A model generated the notes under the pieces. It searched no databases, was not told the origin of the DNA, and was given only the letters and a program-made list of their open reading frames with translations. From Eimeria necatrix (taxonomy: Eukaryota; Apicomplexa; Conoidasida; Eucoccidiorida; Eimeriidae): 12,455 nucleotides of DNA. The first letter of the stretch is position 1; each line of letters starts with the position of its first letter. Below are positions 1 through 8,191 of this stretch, piece after piece. Position numbers and translations under genes: made by a program. The stretch lies in the NCBI RefSeq assembly GCF_000499385.1, contig NW_013654785.1:1-12455 (forward strand). The letters run 5' to 3'.

Positions 1-470
1 GGTCCCCCCCCCAAACCCTCCCAACCCCCTCCTTCCGCACCAGTGGCTGCTGCTGCGTTGTTGAGTTTGAACTCCTCGAACGCCGCATCATCCAGCGGGG
101 GCTGATAGCCCGGGGCCTCCACATCGAGCGGGTCAAAAGACAGTTTTATTTCCAGAAAAGCCACTGTCTTCTTGTCCGTCACTGTGTCCAAACCCTCCTC
201 AAGAGGCTCGTAAACCAAAGACACTGTCGTGTTCCCGCAAGTGTTCTGCTGGTGCAGCCCCCGGTAGCGGCGCTTCAGCTGCTCCGCCAGAGCGATGGCC
301 TGACCAATGGCGTTGCCGGAGGCCTTGATGGTCAGTTGGCGGCGGCGGTGGTCTTCGAGCAGCGCGGCGGCGTAGGCCACGTAGCTGAAGACGCGGCCCA
401 TGGCGGTGACGCGGACTTCGTCGCAGCCGAGGGGTTCGCGGGCGGGCCGCACCCGCCGGTACTTCTCCAT
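1..470 (-). CDS. Alba-domain DNA/RNA-binding protein (3' end outside window)
   Basis: An open frame of 156 codons runs from the ATG at 470-468 to the left edge with no stop. Residues about 18-115 follow the Alba superfamily pattern: a short first strand (DEVRVTAMGRVFSYVAYAAA) running into a helix, then QLTIKASGNAIGQAIALAEQ, which matches the Alba segment with an invariant Gly and a second helix, then a strand (TTVSLVYEPLEEGLDTV) and a final strand (KKTVAFLEIKLS). The YEPLEEGLD and basic LKRRYR stretches are typical of eukaryotic Alba proteins. These bind DNA and RNA and in apicomplexans act in translational control and subtelomeric chromatin (known for the family). The C-terminal tail turns Gly-rich (EGGGWEGLGGG) where the DNA becomes telomere-like. 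The ATG sits directly beside a telomere-like inverted repeat, and no usual 5' leader can be recognised. An intron before the edge cannot be excluded. Found by translating the edge-open frame. Confidence 0.8.
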   Translation of the reverse strand, partial: MEKYRRVRPAREPLGCDEVRVTAMGRVFSYVAYAAALLEDHRRRQLTIKASGNAIGQAIALAEQLKRRYRGLHQQNTCGNTTVSLVYEPLEEGLDTVTDKKTVAFLEIKLSFDPLDVEAPGYQPPLDDAAFEEFKLNNAAAATGAEGGGWEGLGGG

Positions 471-496
471 AAACCCTAATTTAGGGTTTAGGGTTT
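471..496. repeat. Telomere-like repeat, head-to-head inverted
   Basis: AAACCCTAA is followed immediately by TTTAGGGTTTAGGGTTT. The two orientations meet at about 479-480, one base upstream of the Alba ATG on the minus strand. Telomere-like heptamers inside chromosomes are a known trait of Eimeria genomes. Confidence 0.85.
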
Positions 497-634
497 GCTG
501 CGCCGAGCGGGGGAGGGGGGAGGGCGGCCGCTGCAACGCGCGGCGGCCCGACGCCAGGACAGAGCCGGAAAGGCTCCGGAAAGGAGGAGGAGGATGGTGC
601 TGCTGAGACGCCACGCGAACGCCCAAGACGACGA

Positions 635-635
<1 letters not shown>

Positions 636-667
<32 letters not shown>

Positions 668-691
668 GCTGCTGCTGCTGCTGCTGCGCTG
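636..691. repeat. CTG/CAG triplet run
   Basis: Nearly pure (CTG)n on the plus strand with two GCG interruptions. Confidence 0.95.
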
Positions 692-815
692 CAGCACACC
701 GTCTTTCGCTTCCCGCCTGCGCTTTTCGTTCGCCCGATGCCCAAACACACCTCTGCTCGCCGCCGCCGCGCGCCCCCAGCCGCCGCCCACGCCCGCCGCC
801 CCGCACCGCCCGGGG

Positions 816-906
816 TGCTGCTGCTGCATGCCCCTGCTGCTGCTCCGCTGCTGCTGCTGCTGCAGCGCTGCTGCTGCGCCGCTGCAGCGCCGCTGCTGCT
901 GCGCCG
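816..906. repeat. Interrupted CTG/CAG cluster
   Basis: Short CTG tracts are separated by CCG, CAG and ATG variants, giving several self-complementary CTGCAG junctions. Confidence 0.85.
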
Positions 907-1015
907 CTCCGCACGCTTTCTGCCCCAATTCGCTGTTTACAACGACTCGAAACTCCTGCAGCAACTTCGCTAACGCGCGACGCGCAGAACACGCAGCAGA
1001 CCCACCACCTCCTCC

Positions 1016-1016
<1 letters not shown>

Positions 1017-1053
<37 letters not shown>

Positions 1054-1068
1054 AGCGGCGGCAGCAGC
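1017..1068. repeat. CTG/CAG triplet run
   Basis: About 12 pure CTG units run into an inverted GCAGCGGCGGCAGCAGC segment that could fold back on the CTG strand. Confidence 0.9.
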
Positions 1069-1107
1069 GCGCCCAGTTTCCGCAGTGCAAATACCCCAAA
1101 CGCTCCC

Positions 1108-1140
1108 CTTATTTGCTGCTGCGAAGCTGCAGCAAATAAG
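1108..1140. repeat. 12-bp inverted repeat (hairpin)
   Basis: CTTATTTGCTGC (1108-1119) and its exact reverse complement GCAGCAAATAAG (1129-1140) flank a 9-nt loop. No T-run follows, and no transcript can be assigned. Confidence 0.8.
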
Positions 1141-1373
1141 GCCCAGAAACGCCCGCCCGCAACACGCAGATCTGCTAGACTCGCCTCGCCTCCGCTGCAG
1201 CGCAGCAGCAGCGGCGCACGCGCCGCGCTGCTGCTGCTCAACTAATCCTCCCGAAAATAAAGTCCAACTCTGCACTTTTAATTCATATTTCTGCTTTCAA
1301 AGCCGCTTTCCACTTTTATTAAAGTGCTCTTCCACTTCCCGCAGACGCCGCGGAGCCGCGCGCAGCGCCGCCG

Positions 1374-1387
1374 GGTGTGCGTACACC
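1374..1387. repeat. GGTGTA..TACACC palindrome, one mismatch
   Basis: GGTGTGCGTACACC differs by one base (A to G) from the perfect 14-bp palindrome at 2122-2135, 10574-10587 and 12030-12043. It is followed by TCAAGT. Confidence 0.7.
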
Positions 1388-1546
1388 TCAAGTGCCGCGC
1401 CGGGTGCGCCGGCTCGCCAACAAGAAACGAAACTCATCACTTTATTTCCTCACTTAAAAGTAAATTAATTCAAGTTTTGTTTCTCCCAAGTTCTGCTGCA
1501 CTGCGAAGTCTCGCTCCGCCAGCAAGGCCACGCCCCGGGGGTGGCC

Positions 1547-1710
1547 CGCTGCTGCTGCTGCTGCTGCGTTTAGCAGCTACGCTGCTGCAGCAAGAAGCAG
1601 CGAGTGCTGAAACAAAGCGGCTGGAACTATTTGGACGCGCTGCTGCTGCTGCAGTGCGCCCCTGCAGCAGCAGCTGCTGCTGCTGCTGCTGCTGCTGCGC
1701 TGCTGCAGCA
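1547..1710. repeat. CTG/CAG cluster with fold-back
   Basis: CTG runs lie at 1547-1567 and 1638-1710. Near 1660-1680, CAGCAGCAG directly meets CTGCTGCTG, a perfect inverted triplet junction capable of extrusion. Confidence 0.85.
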
Positions 1711-1788
1711 CGTGGGGAGCTTCGAAGTCGCTCAGTTGTTTCTCCGCAGCCGGTGAAGCCCACACGGCGGTGGCCCCTCCAGTGCAGC

Positions 1789-1819
1789 AAACCCTAAACC
1801 CTAAACCCTAAACCCTAAA
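1789..1819. repeat. Telomere-like repeat (AAACCCT)4
   Basis: Four perfect tandem AAACCCT units and a partial one. On the minus strand they read TTTAGGG and overlap the last codons and the TAG stop of the gene ending at 1808. Confidence 0.95.
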
Positions 1820-4106
1820 GCGCTTAAGCTTACCCAACAGCTCTGCAGCAGAACGCCTCAAGTCTCTTACTCTGTCACTTCTGCTATGAAAGTTTTCAAA
1901 TAAATATGTGTTGGGGCAACAGTAACATCGGAAATAAATCCGAAGAAAAGAAGCAGCAGCAACTGCTACTGCTTTTGCTGCTGCTGAGGCTGTCACTGCT
2001 GCTGCTGCTGCTGGCTTTGCTGCCGCCGTTGTTGCTGCTGTTGCTGCGGCGATCACCGCTGTTATGGTTGCTGCAGTTGGTGATCTTGCTGCTGCTGCTG
2101 CTGCTGCTGAATCGGAATTCAGGTGTACGTACACCTGGAAGGAGTGCGGAAAATGGTGAACAGAAAGCCCCTCATTTTCCTTTTTTTGTTTTGCGCAAAA
2201 AGGCGGAGTTCGAATTGCATTAATGTTTGAGATCTGGAAAGCAATAATTGGAATTAAATGCAAAATAAATAATTGTTGAAAAATAAAAAGTGGAAACAAA
2301 CCCCGAAAGAAATTCTGCACGCTGCCGAGAAAGCCTTTCTTTCTTTCCTTCATGACCTGGAGAGAATTTTGTTTTTGAATGTTGAAGAGAATTAATTAAT
2401 TATTATTTTTGAAAGAATTAATTAATTTTTATTTTTGAAAGAATTAATTAATTAATATTTCGTTTTTAAAATTTTTCAAGTTTTGAATTGTGAACTTCCT
2501 CACATATTGCAATTCCTCTTCGTCTGCTCTGTAGAAAGACTCTTTCGCCGCCGCTTCCTCCTCTTGCTGATATTTCGAAAAACAAGACGAATTTGAATTA
2601 AATTAAATTAAATTAAATTAAATTAAATTAATTCATTTAATTCATTTAATTCGTTTAAATTCCGAAATTAATTCATAAAATGCATTTAATTCGTCAAGTT
2701 CTTTCCGACTTGCCTTCGTGAGCACTTTAATCCTCTCCACCTGCAAAACGAAAAGTTGCAAAAGGGAAGAAGGAGGAAAATTGCGTCAAAATAGAATTAA
2801 ATAAATTAAATTAAACAATTCAATTGAAATTAACTAAATTTAAATGATTTGAAATCATTTTAATTCATTAAAAAGCCCTTTGCTCACGGGATTGTCCATT
2901 GCAGCGTCTTGGCCGTTCAGAAGTTTCCTTGCTGAGGAATCAAAAAGCAAAAACAAAAATGCAAAATAAGAAAAGTTCGAAAATAAAAACATTTGATAAA
3001 AAGATTGAAAGTTTTAATTCGAATTAAAAGAAACTTTAAATAAAGAAACCAAATGCAGACTTCATTTTATTCAACTTATTCAACTTGTTCAATTCGTCCA
3101 GCTTATTCACTTCATTCAATTTATTCAACTTGTTCAATTTATTCATTTTGTTCAATTCTTTCAACTTATTCAATTTATTCAACTTATTTAATTCATGCAA
3201 TTCATTCAACCCATTCAACTTATTCAGTTTATTCAATTAATTCAATGCATGCAATTTATTCAATTTATTCAGCTCATTCAGTTTATTCAATTTATTTAAC
3301 GCATGCAATTTATTCAATTTATTCAATTTATTCAATGCATGCAATTTGTTCAATCTATTTAATGCATGCAACTTGTTCAATTTATTTAATGCATGCAACT
3401 TGTTCAATTTATTTAATGCATGCAACTTGTTCAATTTATTCAATTAATTCAAATAACTTAATTAAATTCAATCAAGTCCACTTGAGACTTCAACACCTTT
3501 GTCTTAATTCTGAATTGAAAGTTGAATTAAAATCTGAAATGAATATTTGTTGAAGACAATAAGATTATTCATTTAATTAAAATGAACAATTAAACTGAAT
3601 TAACTTTTGAATCAAAAACTAATTCAAATTGGAATAAAGTGTTTATTTGAATTCAACTTGAAGTTCAGACCAGACCATTCAATATTGAATTGAGGACTGC
3701 GCTAAAGATTGAATTAAATGTGAAATTGCATGAATAAACTCAATTAAATTCAAAGTAGTTTTAAATTAAATTAAATTAAAATTAATTTAAACTTCAACAA
3801 ATTGTTCATTTGAATTCAATTCAAAATTCAAGTCTCACCGTCGCTGCCAATCTGCTGGGACTCCACCAGCATTTTCTCGTAGAGTTTGTTGAAGCTCATC
3901 ATGGGCTGTTGGTGTTGAGTTCAATTCAAGTTAATTTAAATTGAATTTCAATTAAATTGAATTTGAATTAAATTGAATTCAATTTAAATAATATCTCAAA
4001 GAAAAGACGAAAGAAAGAAAACTTCAAAGTGCAGCAGCAGCAGCTTTCTCACCTTCGGCGAAATTATTATCAAAGGAGTCTTCTTCGCCGGAGCCCCAGC
4101 AGCAAA

Positions 4107-4137
<31 letters not shown>

Positions 4138-4497
4138 TCCGGCTCCCCTCCGCCGATCCCTGGGTATTCTGGGGCGAACAAAACTCATTAATGCGGCCTG
4201 GAGCAGCAGAAAGTGACCAGTGGTCCAATTCACGAATGTCCAGTTTGATTCCGTTTGCAGTGGCCGCCGGCATGGAAAGCTGCGCAGTGTCAATGGCAGC
4301 TTGCGCTCCTTCTCCGCGGGAATGCAAGTGTTGTTTCAGTCTGCAGATTTAAAAATATAAAAGGAAGTTCTAAAAGCAAAATAAATGCCAAAAAGTTGAA
4401 ATTCTTTCCAGATTCGCCGCTGCTCACTGCGCTATTTGCTGCTGCAGCTCGTTCAACTGTGCGTTCTGCTGCGCGATGATGGAATCCAAAGAGTCGC
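1808..4497 (-). CDS. Multi-exon coiled-coil protein, unknown family (last 9 exons)
   Basis: Nine minus-strand exons: 4428-4497, 4234-4340, 4053-4168, 3839-3905, 2888-2931, 2714-2740, 2504-2566, about 2298-2356 and 1808-1880. The first eight join in frame, most with GTGAG-type donors and CAG acceptors. Landmarks are a coiled coil (IIAQQNAQLNELQQQIAQL), a 9-Ala run written by CTG/CAG DNA, KKTPLIIISPK, MMSFNKLYEKMLVESQQI, NPVERIKVLTK, then the acidic QEEEAAAKESFYRADEEELQ and VMKERKKGF. The last exon ends in LLGKLKRFRV with its TAG inside a telomere-like block. Oddities: a 65-nt intron (4169-4233), a GC donor after 2714, and a weak donor for exon 2298-2356, whose phase-2 end was chosen to fit the last exon. 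I do not recognise the family. The C-terminal spacing faintly recalls Nup54-type nucleoporins, which is speculation. Upstream exons are missing; the first exon here needs a phase-1 donor. Confidence 0.72.
1953..2110. repeat. Degenerate CTG-rich tract in an intron
   Basis: Interrupted CTG, TTG and CTA triplets lie in the last intron of the minus-strand gene. The 181-codon minus frame across it is mainly Ala/Thr and is better read as intron. Confidence 0.8.
2120..2137. promoter_or_regulatory. Perfect 18-bp palindrome, possible protein-binding site
   Basis: CAGGTGTACGTACACCTG is perfectly self-complementary. Its 14-bp core recurs exactly at 10574-10587 and 12030-12043. It lies in the last intron of the 1808-4497 gene. 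A regulatory role is inference from recurrence and symmetry only. Confidence 0.5.
2390..2460. repeat. GAATTAATTAATT intron repeat
   Basis: Three near copies of a unit of about 30 bp, GAATTAATTAATT followed by TATTTTTGAAA, inside the intron between exons 2298-2356 and 2504-2566. Confidence 0.75.
2595..2690. repeat. Pentanucleotide AAATT/ATTTAATTC repeat
   Basis: Tandem AAATT units are followed by ATTTAATTC units, filling the intron between exons 2504-2566 and 2714-2740. Confidence 0.85.
3056..3455. repeat. 9-bp minisatellite (TTCAATTTA), with a 27-bp higher-order unit
   Basis: About 400 bp of 9-bp units with consensus TTCAATTTA/TTCAACTTA. From about 3330 a 27-bp unit (three 9-mers) appears, with TGCATGC at 3336, 3363, 3390 and 3417. 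Frames through it read Asn-Lys-Leu or Tyr-Ser-Ile repeats and are artefacts of the period. It lies in the 932-nt intron between exons 2888-2931 and 3839-3905. Confidence 0.9.
3456..3838. other. AT-rich intron sequence
   Basis: The rest of the same intron is AATTNAATTC-rich sequence with many short inverted repeats and no gene signal. Confidence 0.7.
4111..4137 (-). repeat. CAG/CTG run coding for 9 alanines
   Basis: Nine exact GCT triplets on the plus strand, GCA codons (poly-Ala) on the minus strand in the spliced frame of exon 4053-4168. The Gln frame is closed by a TGA shortly afterwards. Confidence 0.75.
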
Positions 4498-5294
4498 CTG
4501 CAGTTGATAATCCACTTCATGTTCATTCAAAAAAAAAAGAAAAACAAACTGACTTCCGGAAACAAAAGTGCAGCCAGAAAGAAACAGAGCCGCGAAAGCG
4601 GCGATACTCCAATTGCAAAATGGCATCTTCTGAGCAGCAAATGCAAAAAGAGGGAAAGCTGCGTTAAATGCGCATGCAATTAGCAGCAGCGCCTCCTCTG
4701 TGGGGTTTAAATGCAAATAAAACCCATTAACACTTTTATTTGCAGAAAGGGAAAAAGTCAAACGGCAAAAGAAAAGACTTTCAGTTCGAATCTTAGAAGC
4801 AGCAAAGATGCCTATACACCTCAACACACGAAATGAAAAAAGTGGAAACTCTGTCTTTTTGAATTATCGCGTTGAACGCCTCAACAGAAAGTTTAAATAA
4901 ATATATTTTAGCTAAAAATATTCTTTAAAGTGAGTTTCTTTTTCAGATTCGAAGCTCCATCGCAGCAAGGTTTGATTTGAACATGGTGCTGCAGCTGCAG
5001 GGCCATTTTGTTCTCCTTTCAAACTTTTGGTGCAGAAAAAAAGATTTTAAAAATTCTTATTCATCTTTTTGACTGAAAAGCCCCAGCCACGCATGCTGCA
5101 GAATCCTTTTTGAGCTTGCAAGACATCAGCTTGCATTTGTTTCATATTAGTGATAAGTACCCTAATATTAAAATTTAAGTACCCCACTATTAAAAGCAAA
5201 TAGTTGCAGCGTGCGTTGAAAAATAAACACTGGCGCGGACTGTTGATAAATTCTGCTTCAAGATAGCATATCTGAATCTAGATAAAAGAAGGCT

Positions 5295-5340
<46 letters not shown>

Positions 5341-5341
5341 T
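5295..5341. repeat. Pure CAG run (about 15 units)
   Basis: An uninterrupted (CAG)n on the plus strand in AT-rich, probably intronic sequence. Confidence 0.97.
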
Positions 5342-5700
5342 GGCTTCTTCGAGCTAGTAAGGTTTGTTGCAATTAGGTACTTTTTCATAAAGTCAAATTG
5401 TCTAATTGAAAAGCTTGTCATTACTTTTGTTGCAAACATTAAAAGCAGAAAATATGAAAAGTGCCGCGGCCTAACTTGCAATCCTGGCTGCAGCTGAAGT
5501 TCCTCCTGCCACATTTGATTGGATAAATTTTTTAATTTTGATTTAATGCTTTCAAATTTATTTAATTACTTCATAATAAACCAAAAATAAAAGAATAAAG
5601 AGGAAAATAAAGGAAAGTCGAAGACAAACAGCAATTCTCTAGGGAGTTTCGTCTTCGCCGCAAATGCAACATTTTGCAAATATGCAAATTGCGAAAAGGA

Positions 5701-5998
5701 AATGCCACTTATTTGTTTTTAGAAACAAAATGGAAGCAAAAATGCAATTTAGAAGAACACAATGCCATTTATTTAAATCTGGAAACGAAATATGAACAAA
5801 TGTGCAGATTATGAGAACACAATGCCATTTATGCGAATTAAGAAAAATAAAATAAAATATGCAGATAAGAATATCAAAATGCCACTAATTTGAATTTTGA
5901 AGCAAAGTGTGACTAATTGTGCTAATAATAAGAGTGTAATGCCACTAATTTGAATTTAAAAGCAAAATTCGATAAAATGAAAACCAGATTTGCATGCA
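5701..5998. repeat. 60-bp tandem satellite, 5 units
   Basis: Units begin with AATGCCA(C/T)T at 5701, 5761, 5821, 5879 and 5939, giving periods of 60, 60, 58 and 60 bp. Each starts with AATGCCA, then a T-rich stretch and GAAxCAAAxT, and ends A-rich. The units diverge from each other, suggesting an old array. Confidence 0.85.
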
Positions 5999-6644
5999 GT
6001 TGCATCTTCTGCATGCGAAAAGGAGCAAAACAGAAAAGCCGATTGCAGAAAAGATGAAAAGCTTTTAAATCAATTTGCTTTCTTTAGACGAAACTGGAGA
6101 AGGGAGAAAGTAGATTTTGGAAATAAAAACGCGAAGACAAATCCTTTTTGGAAAATATATTTAAAAATAAAAACGCTGAGACAAAATATTTTTCGTTTTG
6201 TTTCGTTTTGGCAGCAAAAGAGGCAAAAGTGCATTTCTTTCGGGAAGTTGCAAACGGCCGAAGACGAACATTGCGGAAACGGACTTGAAGGATCCGCGGT
6301 GGACTTTATGAAAAGGAATAAACTTTTGGTTTTTTTGCATTAAAAATTCTATTTAAGATTTAAAAGTGCAAATATATATTGCAGATATTGTGCTGCTGGA
6401 GTTGAAGGGAAAAACAGCTGGCTGCAGCTGCGGGCGCCACTTGCAAACGACTTAGTTCAGAACTGCTTCCCTAAAGACGGAGTTGTTTGGACTTGAAAGA
6501 AATAAAAGACTTTAAATGATTTAATTCGAAAGAAAAGAAACAAAAGGAAGAAGTTTCGTTTTCGAATTTGCACAAGTGAACATTCAAGTTCAAGTTCGTC
6601 CACTGCGCGTCGTGCAGGTGTCGAAACCTTTAGCTCGCGATTTC

Positions 6645-6660
6645 GCATGCATGCATGCAG
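6645..6660. repeat. TGCATGCATGCATGC cluster
   Basis: Three overlapping TGCATGC motifs (CGCATGCATGCATGCAG). TGCATGC(A) is a known recognition sequence of some ApiAP2 transcription factors; function here is inference. Confidence 0.6.
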
Positions 6661-6915
6661 TTTCGTTTCACTTCAACTCTTCAATTCAATTTAATTAATT
6701 AATTAATTTAATTTAATTCATTTAATTCAAGAAATTCCTTCGAAGAAACCTACGCAGCAGGTTGCCTTTTGCAGCGCCACAGCCGCAGCTGCTGAGACCT
6801 CCAGGGCCTCCAGAACAATTCAAAAATTTCACCAAGTACTTTCTCACAGTTCAAGTCGAGCGAACAAACTTGTACCTGCAGTTGAATTCAACTTGAATTA
6901 ACTTGACTTTCTGAC

Positions 6916-6985
6916 TTGAATTAATTTGAATTAATTTGAATTAATTTGAATTAATTTGAATAATTTGAATTAATTTGAATTAAAC
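6916..6985. repeat. 10-bp tandem repeat (TTAATTTGAA)
   Basis: Seven units of TTAATTTGAA, one of them shortened by a base. Confidence 0.9.
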
Positions 6986-7103
6986 TTGAATTTCAACTTA
7001 ACTTGCATTAAGCTTTCACAAGCCGACTCCGGCGATCCCGGGACAAGGGGACGGAAAAGACAAGAAACAAACAGAGAACAAACCGTGTAAAACAAATCCT
7101 TAA

Positions 7104-7111
7104 GAGGCGAC

Positions 7112-7158
<47 letters not shown>

Positions 7159-7271
7159 ACCTGCTGCACCTGCTGCTACTACTACTACTACTGCTACCGC
7201 TGCTGGCGCTGCTGCTGTCACTCCTGCCACGCCGCTGCTGCCGCCGCCGCCGCTGCTGCCGCTGCTGCTAC

Positions 7272-7311
<40 letters not shown>

Positions 7312-7316
7312 ACCAG
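7104..7316. repeat. CTG/CTA/CCG triplet tract
   Basis: A triplet tract with a pure CTG core (7122-7160), an ACT patch (7175-7190), CCG interruptions, and a second pure CTG run (7272-7311). It begins right at the end of the 7310-8191 frame, so the TGG TAG at that end may be a splice donor entering the repeat. Confidence 0.9.
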
Positions 7317-8191
7317 TTTCCGTTCAAGTGGCTGTCGACAGTGCGGGCCATGACGGCGTAGGCGAACAAGTTGGGGGAAGGGACATTGCGGGCGACTCTG
7401 CGGGTTTGCTCGGCGAGGCGGTTGGGCAGGCGGCTGAGGAAGTCCGCCGCGAGAGAGTCTTCAGTCCTTTTGACTTCGGAGTTGGTTCTTTCGCAAAGTC
7501 GCGCGTAAGAGTCGTGGAGAAGGCCGAGTTCGACGTAGAGTTTGAGGGCCTTGTGGGGGGGGGCCCCGCGGAGTTCGCGGCGCAGGAAAGCCTCGGGGTT
7601 GCCCAGGCACAGCAGCCGCAGCATCACCTCCACCAGCGTCCGGTAGTCCCGCTTCCGCCCCGGAAACAGCATTTCCGTGCGCTTTCTGTAAAAGTAACGC
7701 ACAGTGGCTTCCATTTGGCCTTCGGCGATCTCGAGAAGCTGCTGTTCGCGCCGAAAACGGGCCGCGAAGGCTTCGATCGAGCACAGGAACTTGTCCACCT
7801 CCAGGTACGAAACTGGCACGGACTGCAGCCGCCGCAGGTGGGAAAGCGCCTCTTTTTCCGCAGAACTGCTTTCGCAAACACTCAAACTCGCAGACTCGTA
7901 AATTCCTTCCGCAAAAAGTCCAGAAGAAAAGGAACTGGCGAGCGCCGACTGCGGCGGCGCGCCCGCGTCCTGGGGTGTACAGGCAGCTCCCGCCCACACC
8001 CGCGCCGCCGCCAGCGGCCGATCCAGCAACTGCGGAGCTCCAGTTGCTTCTCTTTCCTTTATATTTCCCATTTGATCATTTAAAAGCATGTGAACTATAT
8101 GCTGGGTCAGCTGCGGCGCGGGGTCTCGCGCAGCGAACGCGTCGGCTCCCTGCTCGGTGGGGGGAGCCACCGTGGGCGCAGCACTCGCCAT
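7310..8191 (-). CDS. Hypothetical helical protein or exon, possibly Gag-like
   Basis: An open frame of 293 codons runs from the ATG at 8191-8189 to the TAG at 7312-7310, with balanced, charged, non-repetitive composition. The N-terminal 110 residues are Ala/Pro/Ser-rich. From about residue 118 it is strongly helical: YLEVDKFLCSIEAFAARF, QMEATVRYFYRKRTEMLF, DYRTLVEVMLRLLCL, KALKLYVELGLLHDSYARLC, then DFLSRLPNRLAEQTRRVARN. The last third (YRTLVEVML, then a 40-residue helix pair, FLSRLPxRLAEQ, and a terminal helix) resembles the layout of LTR-retrotransposon Gag domains; that is inference. No protease or reverse transcriptase frame is nearby. The stop lies in AACTG|GTAGCAG, which could also be a phase-2 splice donor, making this the first large exon of the downstream gene. 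The 251-codon plus-strand frame over the same DNA is a shadow. The start has no acceptor in frame, so the ATG is preferred. Confidence 0.65.

Larger units (their letters stand above)
497..1788. other. GC-rich spacer with CTG runs; no convincing gene
   Basis: This 1.3-kb stretch upstream of the Alba gene is GC-rich and full of CTG/CAG runs (636-691, 816-906, 1017-1068, 1547-1567, 1638-1710). Long frames exist on both strands, but they are mostly poly-Ser, Ala, Gln, Cys or Leu from the repeats. One patch on the minus strand (about 905-1000, containing RALAKLLQEFRVVVNSELGQ) has balanced composition and could be part of an exon, but no splice-consistent model came out of it. An acceptor-like tract on the plus strand ends at 1353 (CTTCCCGCAG). 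The Alba promoter would be expected here, but no motif can be assigned. Confidence 0.5.
4498..7309. other. AT-rich stretch with repeats and weak minus-strand exon candidates
   Basis: No long coding frame is convincing. Short minus-strand pieces with splice-like edges suggest more exons of the downstream gene: 6848-6875 (CTGCAG acceptor, GTGAGA donor), about 6751-6795 (QQLRLWRCKRQPA), about 6567-6620 (DELELECSL), 5476-5505 (EELQLQPGLQ between CAG and GTTAGG), and about 4990-5045 (phase-compatible with exon 4428-4497 but with a weak donor). Their phases do not form one continuous chain, so they are listed as candidates only. The rest is AT-rich, with the CAG run at 5295 and the satellites at 5701 and 6916. 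Confidence 0.35.

Noticed and set aside
488..1139. Long open frames on both strands (203 codons minus, 214 codons plus).
   Set aside because: Mostly poly-Ser/Ala/Gln/Leu/Cys from CTG runs, which keep several frames open; no splice structure or domain.
3053..3553. 166-codon plus frame rich in Tyr-Ser-Ile and Met-His-Ala, and the Asn-Lys-Leu minus frames.
   Set aside because: Direct translation of a 9/27-bp satellite located in an intron of a phase-consistent minus-strand gene.
4053..4168. A one-base frameshift (GGGG run) restoring an acidic GEEDSFDNNFAE reading.
   Set aside because: Considered first; the 65-nt intron explains the frame change with no sequencing error, and the resulting phase fits the next exon.
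4070..4327. 85-codon minus frame with nine Gln, taken as one exon.
   Set aside because: Its first part is real exon, but the frame stops at a TGA; excising the 65-nt intron gives a continuous product and a phase match on both sides.
4453..4827. 124-codon minus frame with hydrophobic stretches.
   Set aside because: Mostly intron: the true exon 4428-4497 uses a different frame with strong splice signals.
5990..6343. 117-codon plus frame.
   Set aside because: Lys/Asn/Phe-rich translation of AT-rich DNA, starts at the end of the 60-bp satellite, no motif and no support from neighbours.
7328..8083. 251-codon plus-strand frame.
   Set aside because: Lies wholly opposite the 293-codon minus frame, which has better composition, helical pattern and start.
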